DNA of 64,000 nt. Source: Candidatus Melainabacteria bacterium. GTDB taxonomy: Bacteria > Cyanobacteriota > Vampirovibrionia > Obscuribacterales > Obscuribacteraceae. Positions 43,562 through 51,294 of this stretch are shown one piece after another. Made by a program: the position numbers and the translations under genes. The stretch's first letter is position 1, and each line of letters starts with the position of its first letter. Location of the stretch: contig PLXC01000015.1 of assembly GCA_003151275.1 (NCBI GenBank), positions 105,021 to 169,020 on the forward strand. Direction: 5' to 3'. The notes below the pieces were generated by a model. That model had not been told where the DNA came from. It made no database searches and saw only the letters and a list, made by a program, of their open reading frames with translations.

Positions 43562-44780
43562 TCTGATTACTTTTTATAGGTGGATGTTGGCTGGGACCGG
43601 CGCTCCCAGGCTTAGGCTTAGGATTAGCGCTGGCCTGAGCCGAGTAGCTAATCCGATAAATCGCGCCGACATCGTCGTCTGACACAAGAAGTGCACCGTC
43701 GGGCATTACTTGAACGTCGACTGGACGACCAACGACCTGTTCGCCAGGCTGCAACCAGCCTTTCGCGAACGGAGTGACTGACATTACCTTATCGCCATCG
43801 AGGCGCGCAAGCGCAACCTGATATCCAACTTTCTTGCTGCTATTCCACGATCCATGTTGAGCAATAAAAATTTGATTTCGATATTCCGCAGGAAACATAT
43901 TTCCTGTGTAAAAGCGCATACCAAGTGCTGCCACGTGCGCACCCAAGTCAGCTCGTGGCATTGTCGGTTTTAAATCATGTGGCGCGTCCTTACCAAATTC
44001 CGGATCGGGATGATTGTTTCCATAGAAGAAAGGAAAACCAAAGTGCATTCCTGATTGCGGCGCACAATTCAATTCATCCGGAGGTGTCACGTCCCCAAGC
44101 CAATCTCGTCCGTTATCAGTGAACCAAAGTTGCTTAGTAATGGGATGCCAATCAAAACCGACTGTGTTGCGAATTCCCTTTGCGTATGATTCTAAACCGG
44201 TGCCATTAGCTTTCATGCGCATCATCGAAGCAAATGGATTCTTGGGGTTGCAAACATTGCACGGCGCTCCAATGGGGATATACAAGAGATCGTCCGGTCC
44301 GAAACGAATGAATTTCCAGCCGTGGTAAGTCTCCTTCGGAAGACTAGTTGATACCACTACTGGTGCCGGCGGGTCTTTTAAATGCTGTTCGATATTGTCA
44401 AATCTAAGGACCCGGCTCACCTCTGCGACATAAAGCGAACCATTTTTAAATGCCACGCCATTGGGCATAAATAGATCTTTTGCGATCACGTATACGTCGT
44501 CAGCCTTGCCGTCTTTATCTTTGTCCACAATGGCATACACAGGTCCCTTCACGACTTTTGTGCCGACGAACAAAATTCCTGAAGGCGACAGTGCCATCGA
44601 ACGCGCTCCCGGAAGCGTATCCATATATACCTGAATTTTGAACCCTTTCGGTAAGGTGATTTTGTCCAGTGCTGGAGTTTTCGCGTTCTGACCAAAGGCG
44701 GCAGTTAAAGAAAATGCCGTTAGGACCAAAGAACTGACCACCAGCACCAGCACGACCATTTTAAATTTGTCGACCCGCAT
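43551..44780 (-). CDS. Exported PQQ-type sugar dehydrogenase (sorbosone dehydrogenase-like)
   Basis: A 409-residue exported beta-propeller. ATG 44780 is chosen: GAGGA stands before it and a signal peptide follows (KMVVLVLVVSSLVLTAFSLTAAFGQ region); the frame itself opens at 44924. The repeats GARSMALSPSGILFVGT, DLFMPNGVAFKNGSLYVAE, GLESYAKGIRNTVGFDWHP and PVDVQVMPDGALLVSDDD are those of soluble glucose/L-sorbosone dehydrogenase-like proteins. They usually oxidise a sugar in the periplasm with PQQ; whether this one does is open. CNVCNP suggests a disulfide or metal loop. The C-terminal PKPGSAGPS is coded by a segment like dispersed family 1. Confidence 0.8.
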   Translation of the reverse strand: MRVDKFKMVVLVLVVSSLVLTAFSLTAAFGQNAKTPALDKITLPKGFKIQVYMDTLPGARSMALSPSGILFVGTKVVKGPVYAIVDKDKDGKADDVYVIAKDLFMPNGVAFKNGSLYVAEVSRVLRFDNIEQHLKDPPAPVVVSTSLPKETYHGWKFIRFGPDDLLYIPIGAPCNVCNPKNPFASMMRMKANGTGLESYAKGIRNTVGFDWHPITKQLWFTDNGRDWLGDVTPPDELNCAPQSGMHFGFPFFYGNNHPDPEFGKDAPHDLKPTMPRADLGAHVAALGMRFYTGNMFPAEYRNQIFIAQHGSWNSSKKVGYQVALARLDGDKVMSVTPFAKGWLQPGEQVVGRPVDVQVMPDGALLVSDDDVGAIYRISYSAQASANPKPKPGSAGPSQHPPIKSNQTIF

Positions 44781-44874
44781 ACTATCCTCAGAACCCGCTC
44801 TTGGAAACAAGACCAACTGCGACAAAGTGTACACTGCCACAGAGGCAAACAACCTTTCGTGAAACAATAATCGA

Positions 44875-45933
44875 ATGACGCCAGAAACTGAAAATTTTGC
44901 AATCACAAAGAAGTCCATCACCACCTTTTGTGGTGCCCTGCTTCTGTTATGGATTGCCCTTCAGGTGCAAGGCATTCTAATCTCTACATTCATGGCCATT
45001 ATTCTTGCCTCCGCCATCGCGCCAGCAGCAGAAATTTTGGAAAAGCGCAAAGTACCGAGAACGGTGACAGTAATAGGACTGTACGTCTTAATCGCGATAG
45101 TCTACATCGTTCTGGCAATTTCGCTGGTTCCTGTCATTAAGGAGCAAGCACTGCAGCTCTATGCAACGGTGCCCGTGTATCTGAACCGATTAATGGAATC
45201 CGCAGACAAGCTGCAAGATGTGGCAGGCAATGTCACCGGCGCGGGTGCTAGTCACATGGACTACGCCGCGATGGCGAAAGACCTTGGCGCCAAGGCTCTT
45301 GGCAAAACGCTCAACGTCACCCAAGGAATACTCGAAGCGATCTTAAACGCTGTGTTTGTTCTGTTTTTGACTTCATACTTTGTGATCGAAGCCGACAAAA
45401 TGTGGCCGCATCTTCTTCTTTGGCTGCCTGAGCCGAAGCGGGAGCACGCCGCGAATTTGATTCGTCCTTTGGAATTACGCCTAGGCGGCTACGTGCGCGG
45501 TCAGCTGTTGGTGAGTGTAGCCGTCGCAATAATTCTAGGCACCGGTCTGACACTGCTGGGCGTTAAGTATTCGTTGATATTGGGACTGATAGCAGGTCTC
45601 ATGAACATCGTGCCATTTGTTGGATCGATAATTACTTGCGTCTTCTCCATAGTGGTGGCGGCCAATCAATCGCCGATGCTTGGGCTTGCGACGTTCGGTT
45701 TATTTGCCTTCGAACAGTGGCTGGAGAGCAATTTCATCGTGCCACACTTGTTAGGCAAAAATGTTGACCTGCATCCTTTAATAGTTTTATTTTCGCTGTT
45801 AATTGGTGGCACATTGCTCGGCCTGCCGGGTGCAGTGATTGCAGTACCGTTCGCTTCAGCATTATTATTTATCGCGCGAGAGTTTTATTGGAAACCAATA
45901 AATCCGGATCTGATTGTCAACGAGCAGCCTTAG
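44875..45933 (+). CDS. AI-2E family transporter (PerM/TqsA-like)
   Basis: A 352-residue membrane protein with about eight helices. The family signatures are VFVLFLTSYFVIEADK, LGGYVRGQLLVSVAVAIILG, GLIAGLMNIVPFVGS and FEQWLESNFIVPHLLGKNVDLHPL. Members export small molecules or ions: TqsA affects autoinducer-2 and others act as Na+/H+ antiporters. The substrate here is unknown. It is divergent from the sugar dehydrogenase, with 94 bases between the chosen starts. Confidence 0.88.
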   Translation: MTPETENFAITKKSITTFCGALLLLWIALQVQGILISTFMAIILASAIAPAAEILEKRKVPRTVTVIGLYVLIAIVYIVLAISLVPVIKEQALQLYATVPVYLNRLMESADKLQDVAGNVTGAGASHMDYAAMAKDLGAKALGKTLNVTQGILEAILNAVFVLFLTSYFVIEADKMWPHLLLWLPEPKREHAANLIRPLELRLGGYVRGQLLVSVAVAIILGTGLTLLGVKYSLILGLIAGLMNIVPFVGSIITCVFSIVVAANQSPMLGLATFGLFAFEQWLESNFIVPHLLGKNVDLHPLIVLFSLLIGGTLLGLPGAVIAVPFASALLFIAREFYWKPINPDLIVNEQP

Positions 45934-46030
45934 GATCTGGACGCGTTTACAAAGTCAGTTCTAACATCTAAGCCAGTTGGACCATTGCTTACTAGTAAAG
46001 GATCTCTAATAAGGGATCAGCCGGAACCAT

Positions 46031-46060
46031 TTGACAATTGCATTTCCGGTGACTTATAGT
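46031..46060 (+). promoter_or_regulatory. Sigma70-type promoter for the Xer-like gene
   Basis: A perfect -35 box TTGACA (46031-46036) stands 18 bases before TATAGT (46055-46060), a near-consensus -10. Transcription should begin near 46067, only ten bases before the TTG at 46077, which argues that translation starts at ATG 46104. Confidence 0.72.
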
Positions 46061-46103
46061 CGACGCGACTCAGTCATTGATAGCCGAGCCGCGAGTTTTT
46101 TCG

Positions 46104-46958
46104 ATGTCCCTTATTACCAACGAACCGAATTCCCAAAGTCAATTTATCCGGAATCTGCAAGAGCAGTACAGCAGCTACAGTACTTCGCTTAGAACACAGC
46201 TGTTGTCACCACACGCAAGACGCGCGCATCGCTCTCGCCTTAGCCAATTTATCAGCTTCCTGAGCCATTCCAAGCGAAACTACGAAAACGAGAATCCACT
46301 GCTTCAAGCCAAAGACGTAGCAGTGAGTGATTACCTCGATTATCTCCAATACTTTTTAAAAGCTCGACCATCAACAGTTAGCAAGGCGCTTTCCACAATC
46401 AGCGAATTCTATGAATACCTAGGGTTGGAGCCAATCTCCATCGAGCGTGAAGAACTTCTTGGTCTGCATCCGCAAGCTCTTACTAACGAGCAGTTGCAAA
46501 AATTTCTCGATGCCGCAGAAGCAAATTCATCGATCAAACATAAGTCTCTTGCGCTGCTTTTAGGAACTACTGGAATTCGAGCAATCGACTGCACCATGCT
46601 CGACATCGCCGATTACGTTCCAGCTACAGGCACTCTCTCCATCAAAGGCACAGACACTTGCGCAGCGCGATCGATCGCCTTAGTTGCTGCGACTAAAATA
46701 GCGCTAGATCAATGGCTTGAATTGAGACATCAACGATTCAATCGGTCTAACGAGAAAGCATTATATTTGAATCCACAACGCCGCAGAATGTCGCAAGCCG
46801 GCGTCAACTTGGTTGTGCGCAAAATAAGTCTGGAAGCCGGTCTTGACCTAAGTGTTCAACAGCTTCGCGACACTTATCTGCTACAAAATTCGCAGTCGAA
46901 TACCGACGTTGATGCAACAGAAGTGATCATTCCAACAAATCGAGCGGCAGCAATCTAA
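46104..46958 (+). CDS. Tyrosine-recombinase-like protein lacking key catalytic residues
   Basis: A 284-residue protein with the layout of XerC/XerD: an N-terminal SAM-like core-binding domain (VAVSDYLDYLQYFLKARPST...STISEFYEYL) and a C-terminal catalytic-fold domain. The first arginine is kept (LGTTGIRAIDC), as is a lysine (SIKG). The HxLRH box reads QQLRDTY, so the His before the arginine and the one after it are Gln and Asp. The protein then ends without the LGH...Y segment, so no nucleophilic tyrosine is present. A simple frameshift does not restore it. It may bind DNA without recombining it. There are no att sites or phage genes nearby. Confidence 0.72.
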   Translation: MSLITNEPNSQSQFIRNLQEQYSSYSTSLRTQLLSPHARRAHRSRLSQFISFLSHSKRNYENENPLLQAKDVAVSDYLDYLQYFLKARPSTVSKALSTISEFYEYLGLEPISIEREELLGLHPQALTNEQLQKFLDAAEANSSIKHKSLALLLGTTGIRAIDCTMLDIADYVPATGTLSIKGTDTCAARSIALVAATKIALDQWLELRHQRFNRSNEKALYLNPQRRRMSQAGVNLVVRKISLEAGLDLSVQQLRDTYLLQNSQSNTDVDATEVIIPTNRAAAI

Positions 46959-47411
46959 CTAAGGTTTGACCCAGCCTTGACGCTTTCGATAATTCTCGTA
47001 TGGCTCCACTTGGTCAGGCTTAAGAAGCTTCCGAACCTTGAGGTTCATGACCATATATTGGCTATTGATCTGACTTGAAAGCTGGTTCATTTCATCTTGC
47101 TTAGACATGATGTCTTCAGAAGCTTTGCCAGAAATCATTGACTGCAAAAACTGGTCGCGCTTCTCTTTGTACTTGACAAGACTTGGTTCGATCTTCGGTT
47201 TGAACTCATTAACGACAGCAGAGATTTTGTCTCTTTGGTCCGGACTAGCGTTGATAGTTTTCAAGATCGGCTCTAGGTGCGAACCGTACTTAGCGCCAAG
47301 ATTAGGAGGCGTCGAAGTTCTTGAAGTGTCCGCAGGAACTGCCTTTACAGACTGCACAAAAATATTAGTGGCGGCAAGAAACGGAATGAAAACTAGCAAA
47401 AATCGCTTCAT
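46959..47411 (-). CDS. Spy/CpxP-like periplasmic protein
   Basis: A 150-residue exported protein with a signal peptide (MKRFLLVFIPFLAATNIFV). The mature part is almost all helix and has the LTxxQ-like pattern of Spy/CpxP/ZraP proteins: INASPDQRDKISAVVNEF and LLKPDQVEPYENYRKRQ. Such proteins act as chaperones or stress sensors in the periplasm. ATG 47411 is preferred over upstream codons (open to 47438) because the signal peptide then begins directly. It converges on the Xer-like gene with no bases between the stops. Confidence 0.72.
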   Translation of the reverse strand: MKRFLLVFIPFLAATNIFVQSVKAVPADTSRTSTPPNLGAKYGSHLEPILKTINASPDQRDKISAVVNEFKPKIEPSLVKYKEKRDQFLQSMISGKASEDIMSKQDEMNQLSSQINSQYMVMNLKVRKLLKPDQVEPYENYRKRQGWVKP

Positions 47412-47641
47412 TTTTTCGACCTTAGGATCTTGGCACAACTCGTGAAGTGCTCAACTGTAGTGGTAGACGACGCCTTTAATGAAATGTGCCTTCATACCCA
47501 TAACTGCATTTTGCCACTCAAATACGAAACCAAATCACTGCCGCTCCTCATGGCATCCAAAAGCCGGCTTGTTATAGGACGATAAATCAAGCGACTGATT
47601 CCGGTGGCAAAAGGACCAAACCGCCACACAGGCGAACCATA

Positions 47642-48838
47642 TCACACAGTCGCTGGCATGGTATCGCTGATCAATGGGACTGGTAGCAGACCTGGTGGAA
47701 GATCGCCTGGTGGTGTGTTTTTGCGCAGCTGCCGATATGTTTTCGCCAACGAAAGATTTTGGATGACCTGCGCAGGAAAAACTCCGATTAACAAAGCCAT
47801 CATGCCGACCCAACCAATAAAATAATTGACGACACTTAAGAAAAACAGCTCAGCTATAGAACCTTTAGTTATTGCATAACTGGCTTTAAGTGATTGAATG
47901 GGACCGGCACCAGATTCGGCAATAAAATATGAATAGAACTGAAAGCGCAAATGCAGGTATACGCCCGGAAGAATCAAACAAATGTATCCGAGAATCACCA
48001 TCGATCCATACAAAAACGTGGCCAGCGCGTAGTGCCAAACTCTCGGAATTTTCGAATAGACATCCCTAATGGTGATGGTATCACCGTCGCAAATCTTGAG
48101 CCAAAGAGTGATGGTGCCCAGAGCGATAATCAAGTTCAGGACTGCTGAGACCAGCGAGATGAGCATTGACAAGACGGACATTCCAAGCGAGTTCGTAGCG
48201 GAGCTCAGGACCATCGCCGTAATGGCAGGAACAGCTTGCACCAAAAAGTTACATGCTAGTATTCCAGTCAACGGCCAAAAATACTTCAACATTGAACGCC
48301 AGGCAAAACCGACTACGTCATCGACTGCAAATTTTTCCGGCGCAACGTCGGGCGCGTTCGACGCAGTGGAAATGTAAGCTGACGATGCTGCACTGGACAC
48401 AACAGCCGGAGTTTGAGCAGGACTGATAGTCTTATTCTCAGGTACTACCTCGGCGGCAGTCGTGATAGTCCGAGTTTCGGTAGGTCGACTTTCGGTTACT
48501 GAGCGAGCTGCATTAGACTGAGGCGCAGCGTCCGGTACTGAACCACCTGCTGTGGAACGAGGTGCGGCTTCCGTGACTGAACTACTCGCGCTAGACTGAG
48601 GAACACCTTCGCTAGTTAAATTGCTCGCGCTGGGTTGGGGAACTGCTTCACCTGATCGATCACTTGCGGCGGGCTGAATAAGGGCTCCAGTGGCTAAATC
48701 ACTAGCGGTAGGCAGAAGCACTGCTCCGGTTACCAAAGCAGCAGCGGTACCAAAAATATAACTCGTCGCAGGGTCGCTCGGATCGCCACCCGTGTCAGCT
48801 GATTTAAGTGGTTCATCCTTCAATTTGTCTTCTTCCAC
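47642..48838 (-). CDS. Membrane protein with six 13-residue repeats in its N-terminal tail
   Basis: A 398-residue protein. Residues 40-117 are six tandem 13-residue units of the type VPQPSASNLTSEG, VPQSSASSSVTEA, APRSTAGGSVPDA. After a linker, residues 185-380 contain about six membrane helices with the pattern of DUF975-like or glycerophosphodiesterase-membrane-domain proteins: FWPLTGILACNFLVQA, YGSMVILGYICLILPGVYLHLR, SLKASYAITKGSIAELFFLSVV. No enzymatic motif is seen. It follows the GGDEF/EAL gene by 20 bases and may be co-transcribed with it. Confidence 0.7.
   Translation of the reverse strand: MEEDKLKDEPLKSADTGGDPSDPATSYIFGTAAALVTGAVLLPTASDLATGALIQPAASDRSGEAVPQPSASNLTSEGVPQSSASSSVTEAAPRSTAGGSVPDAAPQSNAARSVTESRPTETRTITTAAEVVPENKTISPAQTPAVVSSAASSAYISTASNAPDVAPEKFAVDDVVGFAWRSMLKYFWPLTGILACNFLVQAVPAITAMVLSSATNSLGMSVLSMLISLVSAVLNLIIALGTITLWLKICDGDTITIRDVYSKIPRVWHYALATFLYGSMVILGYICLILPGVYLHLRFQFYSYFIAESGAGPIQSLKASYAITKGSIAELFFLSVVNYFIGWVGMMALLIGVFPAQVIQNLSLAKTYRQLRKNTPPGDLPPGLLPVPLISDTMPATV
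48487..48721 (-). repeat. 39-bp tandem repeats coding 13-residue units
   Basis: Six in-frame copies of a 39-base unit encode residues 40-117 of the membrane protein. The copies are diverged (about half of the residues kept), so the array is old compared with the 36-bp array at 30330. Confidence 0.7.
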
Positions 48839-48858
48839 TTAAGCGTCCTCGAATGTAG

Positions 48859-50817
48859 CTAGCGTTTCTCTGGGAGGAAAGCGGCTCTCGGTGAAGTATT
48901 CGTCGGCAAAACTTCCAAAAGATCTCCCCAGAAATAACCTTGACCATAGTGAACGCCGATCTCCTTTAGAATTGGCAGATCATCCTTTACTTCAATGCCC
49001 TCAGCCACTATTTCTGCGCCCAAGGATTTGGCGACATTAACAACGCGCTTCAGGAGCCGCGCTTTGGCTGGCTCTCGAGAAACTCCAGTGACATATTTAC
49101 GATCAACCTTGACCAAATCTGGTTCAAGTAAAATCAGACTTTCAAGCGAACTTCTGCCAAAGCCGACGTCGTCTATGGCAACGAGAATACCAGCTTGCTT
49201 CAAGGCGTTGACGTGATCGCGCAGATAACCAGGATCGCCGACGAACTGTTGCTCACTAATTTCTACACAGAAGGATTTTCCGGTTCTGTCTGTAGGAAAG
49301 AGTGCCAACAAATTGTCGATCGGAGTATCAAGTATGGTGCTTGGGAAAAGATTGATGTGAAAACGCAGATGGTTACCAGCGTTTGCAGTTGCAGCAATAC
49401 ATAGTTTCAAGCATAAAATATCGACAGTAGTGAGAACATTGTTTTCAACGCAAACGCGGAAGAAATCGGCAGGACTTTCGAAGGCACCATCCGGACCTCG
49501 ACTATACATTTCGTACCCGCTCACTTTGTCAGTGGAGAGATCGATGATCGGCTGAAACACGGTGCGGAAGTGAGTGCCATCGCACAAAACGTCTACAATG
49601 TCTCGGGTTGCAGGGCTGGCGTCAGGCTCGGGTGTTCCTTCTCGGGCAAGAGAAACACGATTCTTTCCTGCCGACTTGCTCCGCTTCAGTGCAGAACGTG
49701 TGACAGACAAAACTTCTTCAATCGAAGTGATCTTTGGTGGCAGTGTCGCAACACCCATACTGACAGTTACACTGATAGTCTCAGAAGAACTACGCAGCGG
49801 TGAATCAGCAACGGCTAGACGGATGCGCTCGGCAACACGCATTGCATAAGCCAGTTGCGTGTCTGGCAAGACGATCAGAAATTCATCGCCACCAACACGA
49901 GCGACATGGTCGGAAGGTCTTAGTGTACCGCCAAGCCGTTTCGCTAACTCTTTGAGCACGACATCGCCTACAGCGTGGCCAAGACTTTCATTGATGCGTC
50001 TAAAGTTATCGCAATTGATAAGCACTGCCACGAGTTGTCCGCCAACTCGGCCTGTGCGGTTTTCCTCAATAGCCAGCACTTGCTGCAGTCCACGAAGATT
50101 TAGAACCTCAGTCAAAAAGTCCACATTGGCCAGGCGGTCGAGCTGCACCTTTGCCGCTTCTAGTTCGGCGGCAAGAATACGATTTTTTTCCTCAGCATCT
50201 TTCAATGCTGGTTGCCGCGATTGCAAAACAAACCACAAGCCGAAAAACATCAGTCCGATGAAAATGAAACAAACATATCGAACATAACTGAGGGCATCAC
50301 CATCTTTAGTGGCTTTGTTTTCTAGTAGTGAAATTTCGTACTGTTCCGCATCGGTCATGTCATGCCATAACTTCAGCCGATCTCTATGCTCTCTGGAGGT
50401 CAGATACAAATCACGTGCCGCTTTCTCACCCTGCTGCTTACGCGCGTCGGCACTGAGTCTCAATTGGTCGCTTACGGCTTGTAGTCGTTGTTCAAGAGGG
50501 CGAAACTTGTCGCCATATCCTTGACCGTGGTTATTCCGCAGTTTGAACAGCTGTTCATTACCCAGCCGAACTGATTGTTTAAATTGTTCCAAATATGATT
50601 CATTACCGGTACCGAGATAGCTTTGTTGGGCAATCTCAGCGTCACGAAAAGCAGATTGAGTGGCCTGCAACTCATTTAAGACATCCCGGCGCTCGTCCAG
50701 CCAACCAACAAGGTTTATACCGCTGGGACCGTTCGTCAAAAGATAAGCACAGGCGCCAGCCAACACCAGAATCGCGACAATGGCCTGCACTACTTTATTG
50801 TTGTCTGACGATGCCAT
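48859..50817 (-). CDS. Membrane-bound GGDEF-EAL cyclic-di-GMP protein with CHASE3-like sensor
   Basis: A 652-residue protein. Helices at about 12-30 and 180-200 enclose a periplasmic helical domain like CHASE3 (FRDAEIAQQSYLGTGNESYLEQF). A coiled coil leads to a GGDEF domain (about 232-395) with intact GGDEF and DFLTEVLNLRGL. The EAL domain (405-650) reads YEMYSRG in place of EALLR, keeps ISE, IDDVGFG (usual DDFGTG), VKVDR, AEGIE and QGYFWG. The cyclase is probably active; the phosphodiesterase is less certain but keeps the metal-binding acidic residues. It controls cyclic-di-GMP and so probably motility or adhesion. It is divergent from the kinase locus. Confidence 0.9.
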   Translation of the reverse strand: MASSDNNKVVQAIVAILVLAGACAYLLTNGPSGINLVGWLDERRDVLNELQATQSAFRDAEIAQQSYLGTGNESYLEQFKQSVRLGNEQLFKLRNNHGQGYGDKFRPLEQRLQAVSDQLRLSADARKQQGEKAARDLYLTSREHRDRLKLWHDMTDAEQYEISLLENKATKDGDALSYVRYVCFIFIGLMFFGLWFVLQSRQPALKDAEEKNRILAAELEAAKVQLDRLANVDFLTEVLNLRGLQQVLAIEENRTGRVGGQLVAVLINCDNFRRINESLGHAVGDVVLKELAKRLGGTLRPSDHVARVGGDEFLIVLPDTQLAYAMRVAERIRLAVADSPLRSSSETISVTVSMGVATLPPKITSIEEVLSVTRSALKRSKSAGKNRVSLAREGTPEPDASPATRDIVDVLCDGTHFRTVFQPIIDLSTDKVSGYEMYSRGPDGAFESPADFFRVCVENNVLTTVDILCLKLCIAATANAGNHLRFHINLFPSTILDTPIDNLLALFPTDRTGKSFCVEISEQQFVGDPGYLRDHVNALKQAGILVAIDDVGFGRSSLESLILLEPDLVKVDRKYVTGVSREPAKARLLKRVVNVAKSLGAEIVAEGIEVKDDLPILKEIGVHYGQGYFWGDLLEVLPTNTSPRAAFLPEKR

Positions 50818-51119
50818 GTTCAGTTGACCAGGTTTTAAACGAGCAAGTCATGTCAAGCAGGTTAATGAAAAGGCTAGAAGAAACCCGCCATAAGCAGTTT
50901 ACCACCGTCGAATCTACTTTGAGCCAATATCGGTGGTGCCTTGCCATTGCTGATTGGCGATGCAAGACCGAAACTTCTGTTGACAAGGCGCCTCACAGCT
51001 CTGAGCTTTTAAACGGAAAAATCTACTAGCCACGGCAAATCGGCTCCACTGATCCTCATGATAAGCAGAACCCATTTTTTCTGTCGTTTTTTCTTGTTTT
51101 TGCTATGGTGGAAATGTGT
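50818..51119. other. Intergenic region between the GGDEF/EAL gene and the kinase leader
   Basis: Divergent promoters should lie here. A plus-strand frame from ATG 50850 to 51029 (59 residues) is open, but its start has only a weak ribosome binding site and no recognisable product, so it is not called. The segment 51070-51105 is very T-rich (runs of five or six T) and may be an AT-rich upstream promoter element for the kinase operon. Confidence 0.35.
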
Positions 51120-51204
51120 GTGGTTTGCGCCGGAGCAAAGCCAGGTGTGTATGGACTTTCGGTACAGGTTCACCTGATCGCTCACCGCTCATGCGAGTGA
51201 CCAC
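51120..51204 (+). ncRNA. Candidate structured leader RNA upstream of the kinase operon
   Basis: Four helices can form together. GTGGT (51120-51124) pairs with ACCAC (51200-51204) and closes the junction. TTGC (51125-51128) pairs with GCAA (51135-51138). CAGGTG (51142-51147) pairs with CACCTG (51171-51176). CACCGC (51183-51188) pairs with GCG (51193-51195) plus GTG (51197-51199), with one bulged A. This multi-branched fold lies 12 bases before a short leader ORF with its own ribosome binding site. I know no riboswitch family that matches it. It could be chance; no covariation has been tested. Confidence 0.35.
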
Positions 51205-51216
51205 AGGGAGAGCACC

Positions 51217-51294
51217 ATGAGAAGTGCAAAAAGTTCTGATTTTCAAACGAGCAGCTGCGATCTGCTTGTCTTGCTAGAGATGGAGTTTCAGTGA
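51217..51294 (+). CDS. 25-codon leader peptide overlapping the kinase start
   Basis: ATG AGA AGT GCA ... CAG TGA encodes 25 residues starting MRSAKSSDFQ. GGGAG lies before the ATG at good distance. The TGA shares a base with the ATG of the kinase gene (TGATG), so ribosomes that finish the leader can restart on the kinase. The kinase's own GGAG lies inside the leader's last codons. It may be a translational-coupling device more than a functional peptide. Confidence 0.55.
   Translation: MRSAKSSDFQTSSCDLLVLLEMEFQ

Noticed and set aside
46104..46958. Integrase marking a mobile element
   Set aside because: There are no direct repeats or tRNA beside it, no phage or cargo genes, and its catalytic residues are missing.
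50811..51029. Small plus-strand ORF overlapping the start of the GGDEF/EAL gene (72 or 59 residues)
   Set aside because: The frame is open but without a convincing ribosome binding site or homology; it is only mentioned in the intergenic entry.
51120..51204. Known riboswitch (cyclic-di-GMP, cyclic-di-AMP, glycine, cobalamin)
   Set aside because: The nearby cyclic-di-GMP gene made this attractive, but none of the conserved cores of those families is visible in the sequence.
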